Assembly (NCBI RefSeq): GCF_030730205.1
Contig: NZ_JANQVQ010000125.1
Location: 46,361-110,360 of the forward strand
Length of the DNA: 64,000 bases
Reading direction: 5' to 3'
Origin: Paraglaciecola sp.
GTDB taxonomy: Bacteria; Pseudomonadota; Gammaproteobacteria; Enterobacterales; Alteromonadaceae
The notes under the pieces were generated by a model. The model saw nothing but the letters and a program-made list of their open reading frames with translations. It was not told the origin of the DNA and ran no database searches. This document shows positions 63,701-64,000 of the stretch, in pieces. How positions within the stretch are numbered: position 1 is the first letter of the stretch; each line of letters begins with the position of its first letter. The translations under genes and the position numbers were made by a program.

Positions 63701-63948
63701 CTATAAGGACCACCAACACGAAGACCTTTGGCTGAGAATTGGCCAGCTTCGTTTACAGTTGCGGTTTTAGTCGAGCCAGAAGGAATGTGGATGATAGTAA
63801 CAACTGTACCAGCTGCGGGCGATCCTTGAGGACCTACAATCTTACCACTTATTCCCGATGAAGTTTCTTGAGCCATCGCTGCGGTAGACATGCCGATTGA
63901 CATGGCCACTGCAATCGCGATGCGATTGAGTTTAGTAGTTCTTAGCAT
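60751..63948 (-). CDS. Oar-like TonB-dependent receptor with N-terminal carboxypeptidase-regulatory domain
   Basis: Outer-membrane receptor of 1065 residues. The signal peptide ends AMA (26). A beta-sandwich carboxypeptidase regulatory-like domain spans about 31-113 (GKIVGPQGSPAAGTVVTI). A TonB-box-like IERIAVTAS lies at 119-127, the plug at about 135-260 with Cys181 and Cys241 that may pair, and a 22-strand-type barrel runs to the terminal Phe (VGVKYSF). It resembles the Oar family (first described in Myxococcus, common in Alteromonadales). The ligand is unknown. AGGAAG precedes ATG 63948. Its promoter lies at or beyond the window end. Confidence 0.9.
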   Translation of the reverse strand: MLRTTKLNRIAIAVAMSIGMSTAAMAQETSSGISGKIVGPQGSPAAGTVVTIIHIPSGSTKTATVNEAGQFSAKGLRVGGPYSVQIDSDKFQDTTVSDVYLTLGETLPFDVALENEQNIERIAVTASQISSVEFGQIGPGSTFNLEDLNAAPSADRDIKDIVRVDPRISISEDNGEESIICGGSHPRFSSLTVDGVRMNDSFGLNNNGYPTVRMPFSFDAIDQVAVEIAPFDVQYGGFTGCNINAVTKSGTNEVHGSAFFDYSSDSLSGDKIEGSTVDRGDYTTKRYGVNVGFPLIADTLFGFVSYEKLEGAQIFTYDALTNGSVTMDEVNRAIQIAQDVYGYDAGGMPASAPVEDEKLLVKLDWNINDSHRASLVYNYNDGFVIDQSDESSSTLTLSNHYYKKGATLDAVVGSLYSDWSDNFSTEIRVGHTKLDNEQRSTDAASGFGEVQISSLENGGQIFLGPDDSRQSNDLNWENTTVKIAGTYYLDDHTITGGYELESLDVFNLFMQHTIGEYRFGGDFNRNTLGGASGLDDFELGFADDVYYNNSAGTNNPDDAAANFSYKTQAVYLQDEWVMDDVTLMFGLRYDWISSSDKPNENALFESRYGITNQATFDGVSLLQPRFGFNWSASDNLEVRGGLGLYSGGNPNVYLSNSYSNDGVTNIDAYRNDISIFDNAKVGNGQAIYSPLQTMFDQVAINEPTLGQEPSTNAVDPDFDMPGEWKYNIGATFVTEDDYIFSADLLYTKKQDSATIVNLAVQPSGEVTIDGRPIYEGIAIGTNSSGNPVYRNSRYSDLLLTNAKSDGSATTISFAMKKEYDFGLDVNFGYAFNKAKDYNPMTSSVAFSNFTNIATSDQNDPGVGTSNYEIPHNFTMSLRYSTEFMEGYKTSFSLFGNRKAGRNFSYSFDNFNPGVDLADYRSLMYVPTTDQYGTDVMFASDAVMADFDAFISDAGLEKYRGQIVPRNSGESSWSTRFDFRIDQQLPAFAEGHRANAFFVMKNLGNFLNDDWGIQRRGPFNVASVVDASMNDDGTYLINRVNPSQADESPYVAGSLWEVRVGVKYSF

Positions 63949-64000
63949 TGTGTGCTTCCTAAGTGTTGTGGTTATCTTATTAGTTTAAGTGCTGCGTATT

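Overview
This window reads as a chromosomal backbone segment of a marine gammaproteobacterium of the Alteromonadales. An Alteromonadaceae such as Paraglaciecola or Glaciecola fits best. The basis is protein similarity recognised by eye and gene order: pilMNOPQ-aroKB-damX-dam, mla/kds/lpt/rpoN/ptsN/rapZ/npr, arcB next to gltBD, mdh divergent from argR, and an Oar-type TonB receptor. The genus is inferred, not demonstrated. The DNA is moderately AT-rich. I saw no rRNA, tRNA, CRISPR array, prophage or intact insertion sequence. Nearly all of the window is densely packed housekeeping operons.

Layout. (1) 1-3750: type IV pilus assembly operon pilM (partial)-N-O-P-Q, closed by a clear terminator. 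(2) 3981-7985: aroK, aroB, damX and dam (shikimate pathway, SPOR division protein, adenine methylase). (3) 8031-9420: three minus-strand genes (DUF2970 membrane protein, small exported cysteine protein, TIGR02001-type porin) that split dam from rpe. (4) 9743-12158: rpe, trpS and pabA, with no gph between rpe and trpS. (5) 12246-18263: an HDOD protein, then argD/astC-astA-astD and a small DUF1338 protein, an arginine succinyltransferase catabolic cluster without astB or astE. (6) 18332-23440: erpA, a DUF6776 protein, a ClC transporter, hemJ, a 60-residue unknown and an exported nucleosidase. (7) 23536-28703: a YebC/YeeN-type protein, zapE, zapG/yhcB, degQ and degS.

(8) 28960-43233 is the envelope and nitrogen-PTS core. 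The leftward operon mlaFEDCB-ibaG-murA handles retrograde phospholipid transport and the first committed peptidoglycan step. Diverging from it is yrbG-kdsD-kdsC-lptC-lptA-lptB (Kdo synthesis and LPS export), running into rpoN-hpf-ptsN-rapZ-npr and then mgtE. (9) 43233-46355: an EamA transporter facing a two-gene galT-galK operon. (10) 46477-55307: the ArcB sensor kinase, a 584-bp gap, and glutamate synthase gltB-gltD. (11) 55364-59454: a FrnE-type DsbA protein, a DUF2937 protein, a small exported unknown, a DUF2726 protein, and mdh/argR. (12) 59515-63948: a very large Oar-like TonB-dependent receptor followed, across an intrinsic terminator, by a secreted endonuclease/exonuclease/phosphatase-fold enzyme.

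I found no clear new defence or mobile system. The observations I rate highest are the receptor plus secreted phosphoesterase module with terminator-controlled linkage, an ArcB that keeps one of the two redox cysteines known from E. coli but has Asn at the other, the pairing of a small DUF1338 enzyme with the arginine succinyltransferase genes, an exported MTA/SAH-nucleosidase-like enzyme, and several unexplained inverted repeats in leaders and gaps. Start codons were moved inward from the longest reading frame wherever a ribosome binding site or the family length supported it.
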